Shown here: one piece after another, positions 10,471 to 21,958 of the stretch
How positions within the stretch are numbered: the stretch's first letter is position 1
How the letters are laid out: every line of letters starts with the position of its first letter
Origin: Ypsolopha sequella
Lineage: Eukaryota > Arthropoda > Insecta > Lepidoptera > Ypsolophidae
Length of the DNA stretch: 64,000 nucleotides
Assembly: GCA_934047225.1 (NCBI GenBank)
Contig: OW203991.1
Span: forward strand, 9,486,001-9,550,000
Reading direction: 5' to 3'
The notes under the pieces: model-generated
What the model was told of the DNA's origin: nothing
The model's database searches: none
Seen by the model: the letters and a program-made list of their open reading frames with translations, nothing else
Program-made: the position numbers and the translations under genes

Positions 10471-11058
10471 TTAAGGCGCCTCTTCCCGGCGTCATCCGAA
10501 AATGATTCTATTGATAAAGTTATTTCTCTTAAACGGTATGTTTAAAAATTATGCAAAAATATACATTGTTAATTTATTTGAATAAAAAAAGCCTTTTTAG
10601 CTTTTAATTATTTTAAAATAAATTATGAATATAAATAAAAAAGTATTACTTGTAATCGATATATATTTCGACCCACTTGTGGTCGTCGTCAGTCGAATTG
10701 TAACAATCAATTTGTTAATTTAAGTTTAAAAAACATCATCATTAGAGGAAATTATTTTCGCGTATAAGAAACACCATGAAAATATTCAAAGTTAAAATGT
10801 TACTGTATCATATTTGTATGGCACTAAAACACAAGAAAAATATTATTATATATATTTGAAAAATCGTTAACGGAAAAAAAATTCCGTCCATCGCGTCTAA
10901 AATAATTATTTTCTTCTAAGTTGCGCTATCCGGAGACCCAGTGACGTCGCGTCGTAATGCAGTGCGCGCTGATATGAACGTTATTTCATAACAATTTCTG
11001 TCGATATTTGTACCGACACATGTCGACTCAAGGTCGTTGGAAACTAACTGCCCCTTAA
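10471..11058 (+). mobile_element. TTAA-ended element, copy of the 59027 family
   Basis: The left boundary TTAAGGCGCCTC is at 10471 and the right boundary GCCCCTTAA ends at 11058. The right part (GACGTCGCGTCGTAATGCAG onward, then TCGATATTTGTACCGACACA) is shared with 59630-59762. The interior holds one copy of the conserved CTGANGA hairpin motif near 10660-10705 on the minus strand, probably a separate insertion. The right part is convincing; the left end is a best guess. Confidence 0.5.
10660..10705 (-). repeat. Conserved hairpin motif (CTGACGA...GAAATATAT)
   Basis: The minus strand reads TTCGACTGACGACGACCACA then AGTGGGTCGAAATATATATC. Similar motifs lie at 11870, 15166, 20503, 21058 and 28459, always as CTGA[TC]G[AC], a short stem-loop, then GAAATATAT. 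Those at 15166, 21058 and 28459 sit at the 3' end of a longer shared repeat. Confidence 0.6.
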
Positions 11059-11350
11059 GCATTGTTCCTGATCAGCAACCGAGTCTCCAGTATGAATTCG
11101 GGCGGTTGATTAAATTTCACCGTATATACAATCTTGCAGCAAAAGATTTATCACGATTTATTGATTGGTTAACGAGTTTTGGAGTAAGAAATAAACGGGC
11201 AAATAAACTTTTGGATTACGGATGGGATACGAATAGTTAGGACTAGCGGACGCCCCCGGCGTTGCTCGCGTGGATCCCGTTTTATCTTCATTCCGTGGAA
11301 ATTTCCTACATCCATTCTTAGCGGAAATCTACGTCATACAAGGAACTTAC
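11059..11350. other. Short unexplained stretch
   Basis: The 67-codon plus frame at 11037-11240 begins inside the TTAA element and has no known motif. No other structure was seen. Confidence 0.35.
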
Positions 11351-11483
11351 GAGCGATTTTGCAGTCAGATTGTGAAAAACCCGCCTTATTCTAATTAATA
11401 ATTTTCTAATTTTGAATTTAATTTTTCTGTTTCGATTAATTAGAAATGAGCGGGTTTTTCACAATCCGGTTGCGAAATCGCTC
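11351..11483. mobile_element. Foldback MITE, family B, copy 1
   Basis: The left arm GAGCGATTTTGCAGTCAGAT then TGTGAAAAACCCGCC is matched by the complement of the right arm (GAGCGATTTCGCAACCGGAT). Arms run about 50 bp. The same signature, a GTGAAAAACCCGCC block followed by TCTAATTAAT, occurs at 33575-33861 and, more diverged, at 57506-57724. Confidence 0.8.
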
Positions 11484-11869
11484 TTAAAGTCGAAATGCAT
11501 GTTCCTCTGAAGTCTGGAGTTTCCTCAGATAGTCTGACTGACTGACTAAACAGCTGGACCTAGGGAATTCTTTAAAAATAAAGATTACATTAATCCCTTT
11601 GCTGAAAACAAACAATGAAATATTGTGATTGAATAAAACCAAATATATCTAGATTTTACGAATTACGTATAAATGATTTATGAACAATACATACGTTGCA
11701 ATTTAAATGAAAAACAAAGAAATGTGTATGTATATATGCTATATATGTTACAACGCATTGTTTCCATGGTTCAGGATTATTGAGACAAAGGCTTGTATTC
11801 GCTCATATTTTTCATTTTATTCATGAGGGTATTACGTTCCGTGTGTACAAAAATCTTTACAGTTTATAA

Positions 11870-11942
11870 AGATATATTTCGGGTCATTCTGGCCCAGCAT
11901 CAATGTGACTGATGCCGTGCCCGAATGGTCGGAAATATATCT
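11870..11942. repeat. Inverted pair of the CTGATG hairpin motif
   Basis: It reads GATATATTTCGGGTCATTCT, then CAGCATCAATGTGACTGATG, then GGTCGGAAATATATCT. Two copies of the motif face each other, making a 73-bp imperfect palindrome. The flanks share nothing obvious with the other copies. Confidence 0.6.
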
Positions 11943-12227
11943 CACAAAAAATTTCATTTTACTTTTTTCATGTAATTATAATCATTTTAAAAGACAAAAA
12001 GTCAATATTCAAATTTACAGTTAATAAAATAACAAAAAGATATATTTTCAAAATTGAATACATGAAACAGTATTTTAATAAATTTATAGGTCTTTTAATC
12101 TAATAAATATCTGTGTAATCTAAGTAATAATAAAGTATACTCGACTATACCTTATTTGATTACAAGACCTACAAATAAATTAAATAAACGCAGCACAAAT
12201 CGCCGCCATATTTTTGAACAATCATAG

Positions 12228-12400
12228 CAGCGGTAGCTTAGGTGTAAAACGCTGACCTCTTGAGATCCAGGTTCGGTTTTTCGGACTTTATGTGTGTGGT
12301 ATTTGTTCTTACCTGCCACTTACTTCGGTGAAGGAAACATCGTTAGGAAACCTGCATGCCCTAAAAAGCGTGTATTTGTGCTCAAACGAGCCTTTGAGAT
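12228..12400 (+). mobile_element. tRNA-derived SINE, truncated copy
   Basis: The head reads AGCAGCGGTAGCTTAGGTGT then TTGAGATCCAGGTTCG, matching the SINE at 53451. The region between the B box and the body is deleted compared with that copy. The body GAAGGAAACATCGTTAGGAA then ACCTGCATGC is conserved. Confidence 0.75.
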
Positions 12401-12479
12401 ACTTATTATTATTATTTCGTTACAAAAATATTCTTAAAATTAGGTACAAGACTTACATATTTTATTATATGTCTTTAGT

Positions 12480-12850
12480 AATTATCTTAAGTACCCAGGG
12501 AGTTATCCTGTTCCCTAGTTCAGGTAATCCTGAATCTTAGGTTCACAGTGTCATATCCCCTCGTAGAGATACAGACTTCGATAAGTGATGTTTATTTTGT
12601 TTTATAAAATATGTTGTAAAATATAATGTTTACACCCATACATACATACATTTAACATGCATTCAATAGAAATAAAATTAAAACTAACTTAAAAGGGCTT
12701 ATTTAAAATGTTGGTAGTGTGTATAAGAGTATGGATGTGTAGTGTAGTAGTGTTAGGGTGAGTGTGAGTTAGAGTTTGTTTGTGAAGAAGGATGTGCGGT
12801 TTGTTGTCCTTTTATGACCAACTTGCACATCCTATTAACAAATTTTCAAC
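12480..12850 (-). repeat. Probable LINE 3' UTR relic
   Basis: On the minus strand the phrase GGGAACAGG...ACTCCCT...GGTAC is shared with the plus strand at about 33105-33140. The GTGTGAGTT-type G-rich stretch at 12715-12780 resembles 40680-40740, which lies in the 3' region of a LINE. There is no coding part. Assignment to a LINE is inference. Confidence 0.4.
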
Positions 12851-14870
12851 AATTCTTCAGTTTTTCCATATCATGACCACTTATTTTGAAAAAGAAAGTA
12901 CGTAAATGTCTGTAAAAGGTAGGTCGTACAAAATAAACCGGTAAAAACAACGGTATCTTTTCATTTTTTTCAAGATTTGTCGTCTTCAAAGTTTTTAAGG
13001 TATTATTTGCGGTAGCTACACGCATATTTGAGCCCCGGACAAAAATAACCAAAGCCTTGAAGCTAAAAACCGAATTTACATTGCTCGGAATCAATTCTCC
13101 ATACCTATATATTTACGTGTGACCAAAGGTTTATTCATTCAAATAGGGTCAGTTACTAACGAAATGGAAGGTGGGATCCGCATGGAGATTTACTGGTGTA
13201 ATCTCTCTTGCAGGGCCGGCTTAAACATTCCCGGCATTATTTTTAATTAAATGAGAATGTTTTTGCCAGTTTCAGATAGGAGTTTCATTTGGATATATTT
13301 AGATGTCCGGGTAAAAAGGGCGGTTAGTTTCAAAAACTAGTCGATAAAAAGTGAATATAGAGACTTTAAGTCACTCGAAAACCTGTTGAAAATTTCATAT
13401 TTTTGTAACAAAATAAAACGTTATTTATTATTGTCTTTTGTAATTTTTCCTTGGTTGGTTTATTAATAATAACAATAGAAATACGTTTTTACTAGAAATA
13501 TTTATTGTTAAAAGCACAATATATATTTATTAACATAACAGTACAGTTGATTAACCGAGTTAAAGTTATTTAATTATGTTAACCAGTTTGTTGTTGAAAC
13601 TTCCAAGTTCATAGACAATCAGCAAAATAAGGCATTAAAAATTACATTATGTGTAATAATAACTATCTACTAATAAGTGGAGAGAAGTCACCCAAGATAG
13701 GAAAAAATGGAGCGATGATGGAAAAATATACCTCAAGAAATATAATGAAGATGAAGAAGATGGTGAGGAAGGCAAATACCATCCTTCTAATTTCAAATAA
13801 TAAAAAAGCACCTTGAAATCACGAGATTTCTCATCGGCCCGATTCCACTGAGCGGCAAAATGTAAAATGTAAAGTGTAAAATGAAATAATTGGAGCGGGA
13901 CCAATTTCTCCGAATACCCTCGCCTTAACAATTAAACTAATAAAATGTGAAACGGTAAAACTAGAACAAATTAAATTAAATTAAATTTTTGGGCTCACTT
14001 TTATTTAATTAATTAAAATACGTATACTTAATACTAAAATGTTACATACTTAAATACATGGTTAACTCCACCTATTTAATGAGTCTTACAAAGAAGAAGT
14101 GCAAGATCTTGTATTTTTTAAAGTGAGCGACAGCTTCACTATTGCTGTTTACTGACGAAATAAAACGTCAAGCAATAAAATACAAAATGGAGTATCGTTT
14201 AAACATCCAGGCATTAAAAGCTTAGAAGTGAACTGTCTTCATAAAGCGTAAGAAAGAAATTAACGTCCCTTGACGTTATGTTAACAATTTTATAGTTTTT
14301 CGTGCCATTTTCACCAGCACGCGAACTGTTACCGAAGTAAAAAGGATTCTATTTCTTTTTCTGTCCCAAGAATTGAAATTTCTGTAAAACTGAATTTGTT
14401 AATGTTTTTCAAACACGAGTTTCAAGGAAATATGACTTGCTGCTTAAAATTATGAGTGTTAGGAATTAGTTAATAGCTTTACAAACTTCTAATGTTTCAA
14501 AGGAAAACGTCATATTTTGTTTTTTTTAGGAGCTTTAACGAAACTTACTCTTCTGAGAATCTGAACCCAATAAAAATATAGATAAGATACCGAAATAAGC
14601 CGATAAAGAAAACATATATTGCGTTTATTTTTTTGTCAATATGCTTGAGGAATAATTTTATGGGTAAATTTATGTTTGGCTTAGGCCAAAGCAGTTTTTA
14701 GTTGTCGTTAAAAAAATACCACGAAGGTTATATATGCATGGCAGTCGCGCCACCTAACCTAACCTACAGACTCTTTTCTGCGCTGCAGAACTTGCAAACT
14801 AGTTTGTCTTAAAATAGGATTTAGCCGGTAACATACATATAATATGGAGCCCTTATAAAATTGACATGTA
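12851..14870. other. Intergenic DNA, nothing recognised
   Basis: It contains minus-strand frames of 82 (12846-13094) and 94 codons (13647-13931). The second is low-complexity (runs of Ser and Tyr from GAAGAT-type DNA). There is no splice or domain evidence. The patch at 13820-13930 has modestly higher G+C but matches nothing else in the window. Confidence 0.4.
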
Positions 14871-14876
14871 GAGAGT

Positions 14877-15128
14877 ATGAATGAAAGTAGAGTGACGAAA
14901 GAAATTTATGGTGCGCAAGTGGAATGTACAGCTCGACCAAGCCGCCCTAGAAGGACGTATGCTGATCAAATTGGCGTAATAGTGAAGAAGGGCCATGTCA
15001 AAAGTACCCGGAATAGAAGAGCTTGTATGACTAGATTGAAGGATGTGGTAGAGGTGAAAGAGGTGTATCTGGATCGTAGCAAGTGGAAATCTGTAGTCTC
15101 TGCTTACCCCTCTGGGAGACATGCTTGA
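14877..15128 (+). pseudogene. Retroelement C-terminal coding relic (SAYPSG type)
   Basis: The frame ends RSKWKSVVSAYPSGRHA then stop, preceded by PRRTYADQIGVIVKKGHVKS and RNRRACMTRLKDVVEVKEV. Two other relics in the window share the ending: 36690-36830 (minus, DRSKWKSVVSAYPSGRQA) and 49591-49665 (minus, SRWKSVVSTP). I know this as the C-terminus of a widespread lepidopteran reverse-transcriptase-bearing retroelement, but cannot name the clade from the sequence. The reverse transcriptase itself is absent. Confidence 0.6.
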
Positions 15129-15157
15129 GTATACGTATATAAAATTTATAAAAAAAA

Positions 15158-15360
15158 TATTCCTCGATATATTTCGATCCTCGGTATTGGGCCGTCATCA
15201 GTCAAATGCAACAAAATATTGACCTTAAAGTTAGGTATGATAATAAAAAAGTAAAATTGTCACTTGTAAATAATTTTAGTAACTTTAAAAAAATATATAA
15301 AAAATAGGTTTCTGTACAGATGGTGTTGATTAGTATTATAATATAGGTATCGAGTAATAT
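15158..15360 (-). repeat. 3' end of unidentified element X
   Basis: The minus strand ends in TTTGACTGATGACGGCCCAA then TACC...ATCGAAATATATCGAGG. Further in (plus coordinates 15240-15340) it shares AAAAAAGTAAAATTGTCACTTG and TACAGATGGTGTT with the copy at 21050. Coding sequence is not preserved here. Confidence 0.6.
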
Positions 15361-15479
15361 TTTTTTAATTGTTTTAATATTAATAAATAATCATAGGAAA
15401 TAAATAAAGCTCATAAAATCAAAGTATAATTTAATTTTAAACGTATATAAAACTGATATATAGGTATATGTTAAAATTG

Positions 15480-15990
15480 ACATCCGAGAAATTATAGCCC
15501 AGTTTCTGAAAGACAAGGTTACAGTTCGGGCTTGTACAGATGCCTGCAGTTCAAGCTCCCTACTTAACGGCTCTGACGCCGCAACAAGAACTGCCCAATA
15601 GGTAGTCTCTCATGCTGTCGTCCGGATACAAGGCGGAAGTGAAGCTTGTCACATACGGCGTACCAAACTGTATCTAACGTAGGTTACTTACAATGCTAAA
15701 ATATAAGGGTCTTTTGGCGCGTGGATTGCTTGTGTCCAAAATCGGAACTAACGCTGCTACCATACCCCTTGTTCTACAGCTACGCCCCTCTAAGACTAGG
15801 AGCGTACAGTCGGTAACCTTATGCATTGAGTAAAAAGATGGGACCAATTTGGAGCTGGAACCTCAAACCAGAGCATTTGTAACTCGAAACATATGGTTAC
15901 CCACGGTACGCCCATGCCTAGTCTATTCTGTCAATGACATCCACTCGCGAAAAGAACCCTGTCACACTGAAGCTGTAAAAATATATCGAA
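15480..15990. other. G+C-richer unexplained block
   Basis: It is noticeably richer in G+C than the flanks. One plus frame (about 15497-15600) reads QFLKDKVTVRACTDACSSSS, then a short stretch to a stop. It looks more protein-like than the surroundings but matches nothing I recognise and is interrupted. Possibly a decayed retroelement or exon. Confidence 0.35.
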
Positions 15991-16487
15991 ATTAGTGATT
16001 GACAGCTATTTTAGAGGTTAACTATTTCTAGATTAACCGTAGATTTTTATTTCAGAAACAGGGGCGAGTTAGGTTACCGTCTCGAAAACAGGCGTCGTCA
16101 CTTACCTCAGTCAATAGAAATAAAACCCGCCGGAACATAATGTACAAACCAAACACGTGAATAAAATCAGTGCATAAGTTGATACCACAAACCAGGAAAC
16201 GCCCTCTAGAGGGCGCAAAACACTCAACTTCAGTATGGCCCTCGACATTCAACGCGTAAACGGCACTTGGAACAATAACTATAAGAAAAACGAGCAATTT
16301 TAAGTCTCTTCAAAAACTTGCGAGATTCTTTTGTGCTGAACTCGTCAACGGGAAAAAACTGTGCGCCCATGGGGAAAACTTTCCTATCTCGTTTTAGAGA
16401 CTTGGATGTAAGAAAAGTTGCGGCTCAGAAATGCATATGGTTTGAATAAATCACTTTTGTTTTTTTACTCTTTTAAGTTGATCTCTA

Positions 16488-17069
16488 TTAAGGGGATCCA
16501 CAATGCTAAACATCAGTTTTGTATTGGATTCAGTTCCGTCAATGTAGACGGTAAAAAATAAAAAAATATGGCGTATTTTGTGACTCAAGGCAATCATTAA
16601 TTACACTTTATAAATAAACGTACTTTTAATCTTCTATTACTTATATTACTTTTAAAAAAGCATGAATTTCACGAAAAAAGCGATTCAGTTTCCGTGTTTC
16701 AAAATCGATTGAAACGAAACCATTACACTCAGATACTAACGAGAAAAAACCATCTTTATTACATAAAGAAATTATGTTTAATGTAGCCACGATTTCAAAA
16801 TAACTGAAGTTTTGCGGGCGCGGCATCTGATTAGAGCAGGGGCTCTACCGTGTAATTCTCATTTGTATCAACTTCAAGCAAATGCATGCGAAATTCAACG
16901 CGTGCAAAAGAGATGGCATGTTAGGCGGGTGTCGTCGCACGCACGACACATTTCAATCTCAAGTTGATGTTGATGAAAATGAGAATTACGCGGTAGACCC
17001 CCGGGATAGAGAGTTAAAAAACAAACGCGTTAGAGCAGGACTGAATTTTAGCATAGTGCAGCCCCTTAA
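16488..17069 (+). mobile_element. MITE, TTAAGGGGCT family, with a nested insertion
   Basis: The ends are TTAAGGGGATCCACAATGCT (left, TTAA at 16488-16491) and TAGTGCAGCCCCTTAA (right, TTAA at 17066-17069). The block ATTGGATTCAGTTCCGTC and the right part TTTCAAAATAACTGAAGTTT are shared with 43631-43938. Comparison with that intact copy shows that about 165 bp (16838-17003) is an insertion. The TTAA at both ends suggests a piggyBac-like target preference (inference). Confidence 0.85.
16838..17003. mobile_element. Foldback MITE nested in the 16488 element (family F)
   Basis: The left end GGCTCTACCGTGTAATTCTC mirrors the right end GAGAATTACGCGGTAGACCC. A second copy lies at 46457-46617 with the same GGTCTACCGCGTAA ends and a similar centre (GCGGGTGTCGTCGCACGCAC here, GCGTGCGATGACGCCCGCC there). 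The host without it reads AGAGCAGGATAGA at 43870, so the insertion point is clear. Confidence 0.85.
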
Positions 17070-17779
17070 GAGGAGGCATTCCCTCTTTAATAGTTTTTTA
17101 ATGATTGTACTGAATGTGTAACTTACCCTGCGGTCCGTAATAGAATTACAATGGATCATAACATAAGCCATTCACTTCATACTTTCGTAATCGATTTTAG
17201 CGATATAATTCTGTTTCGGAACGCAGGGTTAATATGTCGCGGGTTAATCAGAAGAAACGGATTATTGCGAAAATTCTAGGATGATTGCCAAGGTCCGGAT
17301 AATTTGAAACTGAGGAATTAACCATCCTTATATGGTTTGGTTGCTTTTCAATAAAAAGTAAAAAATTGTTTTGACAGCGACCAAAGCGAAGCGTAGCGTG
17401 AAGGAGCGTGTTAGGTTTAAATGTAACATGTGTTTACATGTCCAAAGAAATGGGGTGCTATCAAGTTTGTCCTTTTCAGACCATTTTTGTTACGGGGTCT
17501 ATCTGAAAGGCCAAAGCAGTCAGGAATTTGAAACTTCTGTATATTATGTACAATATGCTGTACTTAAACAGCAAATACTAAAAATGCCGATTTATAATTT
17601 GATTTTAGGGTTACGTCCCCGAATACTCATCAACCAGCTTAATTTTGCAGTTTAGTTTCACGCATTTTGTAGGTAATGATAAGTTTGTAATTTCTTTTTA
17701 AAGTTTGAAATAATTGGTTATATATACAGAACCCTTTTAGCGAGGCCTGACTCGCACTTGACCGGTTTTTTAACATTCC
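17070..17779. other. Intergenic DNA, nothing firm
   Basis: The 94-codon plus frame at 17371-17655 shows no recognisable motif. A GACTCGCACTTGACCGGTTT phrase at 17748-17767 is an end fragment of the GGGTTCCG family. Confidence 0.4.
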
Positions 17780-17925
17780 TTAAAAGAACGTGGTTAAGGG
17801 ATCGACTTAATTTATTTTTCATGAAATAGATAATAGAATAATAAACTGAATCTACTAAAAAATCAATATTTTTTTGCCTGCAAAATATTTCAGTATGTGT
17901 TAGCTTAAAACTATCCAATTTGTAG
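17780..17925 (+). repeat. Dispersed repeat, partner of 23285-23440
   Basis: AACGTGGTTAAGGGATCGAC then CTGAATCTACTAAAAAATCA then AGCTTAAAACTATCCAAT matches the reverse complement of 23285-23440 over about 140 bp with moderate divergence. Class unknown; non-coding. Confidence 0.65.
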
Positions 17926-18217
17926 TTTCGTTGCGTTATTAATATTTTTCAAGAAAAGGAGGTCAACAAGCCGACACATATAAGCCCCGATCAAAAGCTA
18001 ATAAAATCTTTGCTCTTGGTAATAAAAAAGTTAATAGGGTATGCTATACTATCAACAGATATTTTCCAGTTATCCCGGAGCTTTGCAAAAATCCTATAAA
18101 TTTCGCGATATTCCGTTTTTCTAAATATCCTACGACATATATGTATTGTTTCTTCATTCTTGGAAAACTTTTACTTAATAGATTTCATTTCTGAAAATAT
18201 TCCACACAATATTTAGT

Positions 18218-19265
18218 GTTTTTAGAGTTCCGTAGACTACAAGGTACCATAGTTTCGCCATGTCCGTCCGTACGTCGTCCGTCCCTCTGCCTGTCTGTCC
18301 GTGGTTTAGCTCGGAGGCTCTTAGTACCAGAAAGCTGACAAAGTGGTAAAATAAAATCTTGAAAACAAAATTATTTTTGTTACCTCCCATGTACTTAAAT
18401 TGGGGATGATTTTTTTTCTCTTCAATCACATGGTGTGGGGTGCCGTTGGATAGGTCTTTCAAAAATATTGTCTCTGTGTGCAAACTATTTTTAGATTCAC
18501 GGATTTGTTTGTGAAATATTAAGGTTTAAAGAGCTGACTGTTTTTTTTTAGATATAATTCAAGGGCATCAAACTGAAAAGGTGTATCTACAGATTTTATG
18601 AATTCCGAAAATTCCAACTTTTTTGGGTGAATCTCCATATTTATTAGCTCTATGATATACTGAAATAGTAACGGATGCTCCACTGGTTATAGGTACTATT
18701 ACGCCTAAGTCTACGACGCAAAAAGACCTTTATTTTATTAAAGAAAAATATATACAAATAACTAGTCGACCCTTTTATATTTTTGTAGATACGCCCTTTT
18801 AGCTTGATGCCCTCGAAATAGTATGAAAAAATTCACGGCAGTAGTATAAATAACGAAATTTTTCTTTTATTTTATTTTATTATTATGACCACCAACGTTT
18901 AGTCCACAAATACATAAAGTTAAAAGTAATTATGGTCATTATCCAAACTATTATAGGTGGATACAAAATACATTATATTACGGATTGCAGCTATTATATC
19001 AATTCATCAATTATAACATGAGTTTTATTTATTTTATTTAACAAGACGTACAATTTTATAAATTAATTAAAATAATATTTACAATATAATTTTAAAATGA
19101 AAATTTCGTATTAATTAAAATTACTTAGATGAAGTTGTTAATTGTATGAAACAGGTAGTAAATATATAGGTAAGTTTATGAACCTTTTAAGCCCGCATAT
19201 TGTGACGGGTAACTTCGGAACCATACACTGCGCGTGGGCCGACACGCACTTGGCCGGTTTTTTCA
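18218..19265 (-). repeat. GGGTTCCG-family repeat, minus orientation, expanded
   Basis: It starts AGAGTTCCGTAGACTACAAG then TCCGTCCCTCTGCCTGTCTG, and ends GGGCCGACACGCACTTGGCC then GGTTTTTTC. Both ends match the family seen at 9254 and 26878. The roughly 800 bp between them is AT-rich and probably includes unrelated insertions; the 102-codon minus frame at 18175-18483 overlaps the left end and is not a gene. Confidence 0.55.
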
Positions 19266-19489
19266 TTTGCTTTCACTCGATCTTTATATATCATATTTTA
19301 CGATCAATACTAACATATTTTTAATTTATAAATGTAGTACATGCCTATGTACATCTGTAAATTAAAAAGATGTTAGACTGATGCCTTGTTTTCGTCAATA
19401 TTTACAATTTGAAAACTGTTTCCAAGTATATATTTCCGTAACTGTTTTAGATTTTACAATAAGCTTAGATATCTTTTATTAAAGGAAAA

Positions 19490-19690
19490 GCCAGGAGTTA
19501 TCTGCCTATATCTGAAGACCTTCATCAAATCATGACAAATCTCAAAACGGGACCTAACTGGAAGCACACTGTTCCAAACAAAAAAAGAATTATTCAAATC
19601 GGCTTAGAAATGGCGGAGTTATCATAGAGTAACATACCCAAAAAAAGATTATATGGTTGAATTGAAAACCTCCTCCTATTTTGAGGTCAG
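19490..19690 (+). repeat. Dispersed repeat, partner of 39045-39240
   Basis: It shares CTGAAGACCTTCATCAAATC, then CAAAC(A)nGAATT(A/G)TTCAAATCGG and a final GTCAGTTAAAAA with 39045-39240. Here the closing block reads GAGGTCAGTT where the other copy has GAAGTCGGTT. Non-coding; class unknown. Confidence 0.7.
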
Positions 19691-19907
19691 TTAAAAAGGG
19701 ACTACGAAAAAAAACAAATATGATTAACTTTGTCACCTCCAAATAATCTTCTTTGCTCAAAGAGACATCTTGTCTTTAACTTTACGAGATTTACCACAAG
19801 GTCTGTTCATGACATACCATTCACAGAGTCACTGCTTTATGTCCCGTAAATCATAGTTACTACTGTGAGAAAATTGTAAAAAAGCTCAAGGATGACAAAC
19901 ATCTCAC

Positions 19908-20331
19908 TTAAGGCGATACGTAAAAGTTTTAGCGTCCCTGTTACTCCATATGCGAAAAATCCCTCACTGAGAGTGAGACAGATTCGTGGAAACGTAGCAA
20001 AATGTCGGTTTTTTATTGATATAAAATATGTACTAAGCTATTTTGTCATAAAGATTTTCAAGGAGACTACAAATACATAATATCCACATTTTGAATGCAA
20101 TTTCACAATGAAATTACTTAGGATTTCAGAATTACAGGAAAAATAAAACAATTTAGAGGTCTTTTCAGAATTAAATTCTATCGAGAAAATTCCATGCAAT
20201 CGCGTTTTCCTTCAGTGAGAATCTTAATCAAATACTTAATAAACATTTTCCCAAAAATGAAATACGTAGATGACGTTATAGTGGATTAAATGGATTCGAA
20301 AAAAAAAACATTTTTTTTGGTATTGCCTTAA
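19908..20331. mobile_element. TTAA-ended MITE (TTAAGGCGATAC)
   Basis: The left terminus TTAAGGCGATAC (19908) is mirrored by the right terminus GTATTGCCTTAA (ending 20331), giving a 12-bp inverted repeat with one mismatch and TTAA at both ends. Part of the left end recurs at 9876. It is about 424 bp with no coding capacity. Confidence 0.65.
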
Positions 20332-20497
20332 CAAAGGAAATCATAAATATATCAAGCGTTGTTGCAGTTATTATTCGTTGTTAGTTTAGTATCCAAAATC
20401 ATGATTTTATTTATTTTCTTTATTTAAAATTAATATTTATATGTGCCTATAATAAGCTTTTCATTTAATTTAATAATTACAAACACAACAAAAACAA

Positions 20498-20545
20498 CAG
20501 AGATATATTTCAGCCCATTTTGGGGCCGGCATCAGTCGAATGAGT
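20498..20545 (-). repeat. Conserved hairpin motif (CTGATGC...GAAATATAT)
   Basis: The minus strand reads TTCGACTGATGCCGGCCCCA then AAATGGGCTGAAATATATCT. It is one of six such motifs in the window; the base after CTGATG is C, not the usual A. Confidence 0.6.
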
Positions 20546-20703
20546 GAAAGGTTTGAATACAGAATGACATGAAATAAAAAAAAATATATATGTGACTAAT
20601 TACATTAGCCTAACCTTCTTTTGAACAAAATTAATAAAAAATAAATAAATATCAAAAAACATTCGGTCTGTAAAGAAAATTCATCTATGCACCCTGGTCT
20701 TCA

Positions 20704-20975
20704 TATACAACGTGTAACAGAAAGGTGTAACCATATTTGAAGAGCTTATTCAGCCAATGGTATAGAACAACTTTTATTACGGAACAAACCCTGTATCTCG
20801 AAAAAAAAAATTAACTTTTTCATAGAAAAATGCAATGCCGCTCAGTTAAAATGTATGAAAGGGCAGATTTTTTTTTTTAAGATTTCAGGCTTGGCTCCAT
20901 AGTAAAAGTTGTTCTATACCATTGACTGAATAAGCTCTTCAAATATGGTTACACCTTTCTGTTACACGTTGTATA
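20704..20975. mobile_element. MITE family C, copy 1
   Basis: The terminal inverted repeat TATACAACGTGTAACAGAAA then GGTGTAACCATATTTGAAG continues for about 60 bp and is matched at the right end. Three other copies lie at 53735, 56077 and 62641. The centre has poly-A and poly-T tracts (CTGTATCTCG(A)n). TATA flanks suggest TA targeting. Confidence 0.9.
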
Positions 20976-21049
20976 CGTATTCGTGACTGTCCTCTCCGTC
21001 TGGTGGTCAAGCTAGTGTTATTTATTTATTTATTAAAACAATAAAAATA

Positions 21050-21445
21050 GGTACTCGATATATTTCAGCCCACGGTATGGGACCGTCATCAGTCGAATGC
21101 AACAAAATATCGACAGACAAGTTAAGTATTTCAAATAAAAAAGTAAAAGTGACACTTGTTAACAATTAAGCTTTTTTCTAAATAAATAGGGTTCTCTACA
21201 GATGGTGTTAATTACTTCTGATAATACCTAATTACTGCTCTTCTTGTTCAAAATATGTTGGTAATGAATGATGGAGGTTATGTAGTAGTGCGATATTGTT
21301 GTTGCTATTACTTGAAATTTTGAGCGGTCTAGTTTGTCGGTCGGTCGGGTCATGTCTGTCAGTGCTGTCTGTTGAGTTCAGGTCCATAATGAGCACCAAG
21401 TGACTAGATAGATATATGACGTCTCCCATGTTCTTAGGTCTAATT
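21050..21445 (-). repeat. 3' end of unidentified element X with coding relic
   Basis: The minus strand carries DLRTWETSYI (near 21440) and, after a frameshift, SSHLVLIMDLNST, which align with DLRTWESSYIWSLGAHYNHG of the copy at 28827-28955. It is followed by about 300 bp of 3' sequence, ending in CGACTGATGACGGTCCCATA then CCGTGGGCTGAAATATATCG. Family unidentified; position of a stop and A-rich end suggest a retroelement. Confidence 0.6.
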
Positions 21446-21653
21446 TTAATATATTTCAGTATAAACAGTAATAGCTTTGGTCCTTTGAAGATTTATTCCT
21501 ATGCTTAATACTGTGGTTTTTATTCAAATAGCTAAAATACTGGAGACTTAGAAATAAGAAACGGCAGCTTTGTTTTATAACATGAACTTTTAGTTTAAAA
21601 TAAAACAGTAGCCACATTGTACTGTCCAAGGCAACCTAGCCTTAAATTGTTTA

Positions 21654-21958
21654 TTAACACGTTGAAGGACAGAGGTGCTAGACAGCGGCCTACGGTGTAC
21701 TACGTTTACCAATTTGAACACGACGCCGTATAACGTCATCGATTCTCTATAGAATTTTGCCAGAACGGCTAGCAGCGTCGAGATTTCTCTACAAACCAGT
21801 ACCAGTGCTGTTTATTGTATCACAAAGTGAACATTCAAACAAGATCAACTGTCAATCTAATAGGCCTAAATGTCCGTTTCCCCTTTCGCCTTCCTCTCTT
21901 CTACCAAGTGTCACAATACAACTTGTATGAAGGCAATCTCTATCCTTCAACGTGTTAA
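21654..21958. mobile_element. TTAA-ended MITE (TTAACACGTTGAAGGA)
   Basis: A 16-bp perfect inverted repeat: TTAACACGTTGAAGGA at 21654 and its complement TCCTTCAACGTGTTAA ending at 21958. It is 305 bp long with moderately higher G+C than the flanks. Its right TTAA is also the left TTAA of the next element. Confidence 0.8.

Noticed and set aside
14877..15128. Independent small gene of 83 codons
   Set aside because: Its ending recurs at 36690 and 49591 as retroelement C-terminal relics.
18175..18483. 102-codon minus-strand protein
   Set aside because: It overlaps the end of a GGGTTCCG-family repeat; no homology-like pattern.
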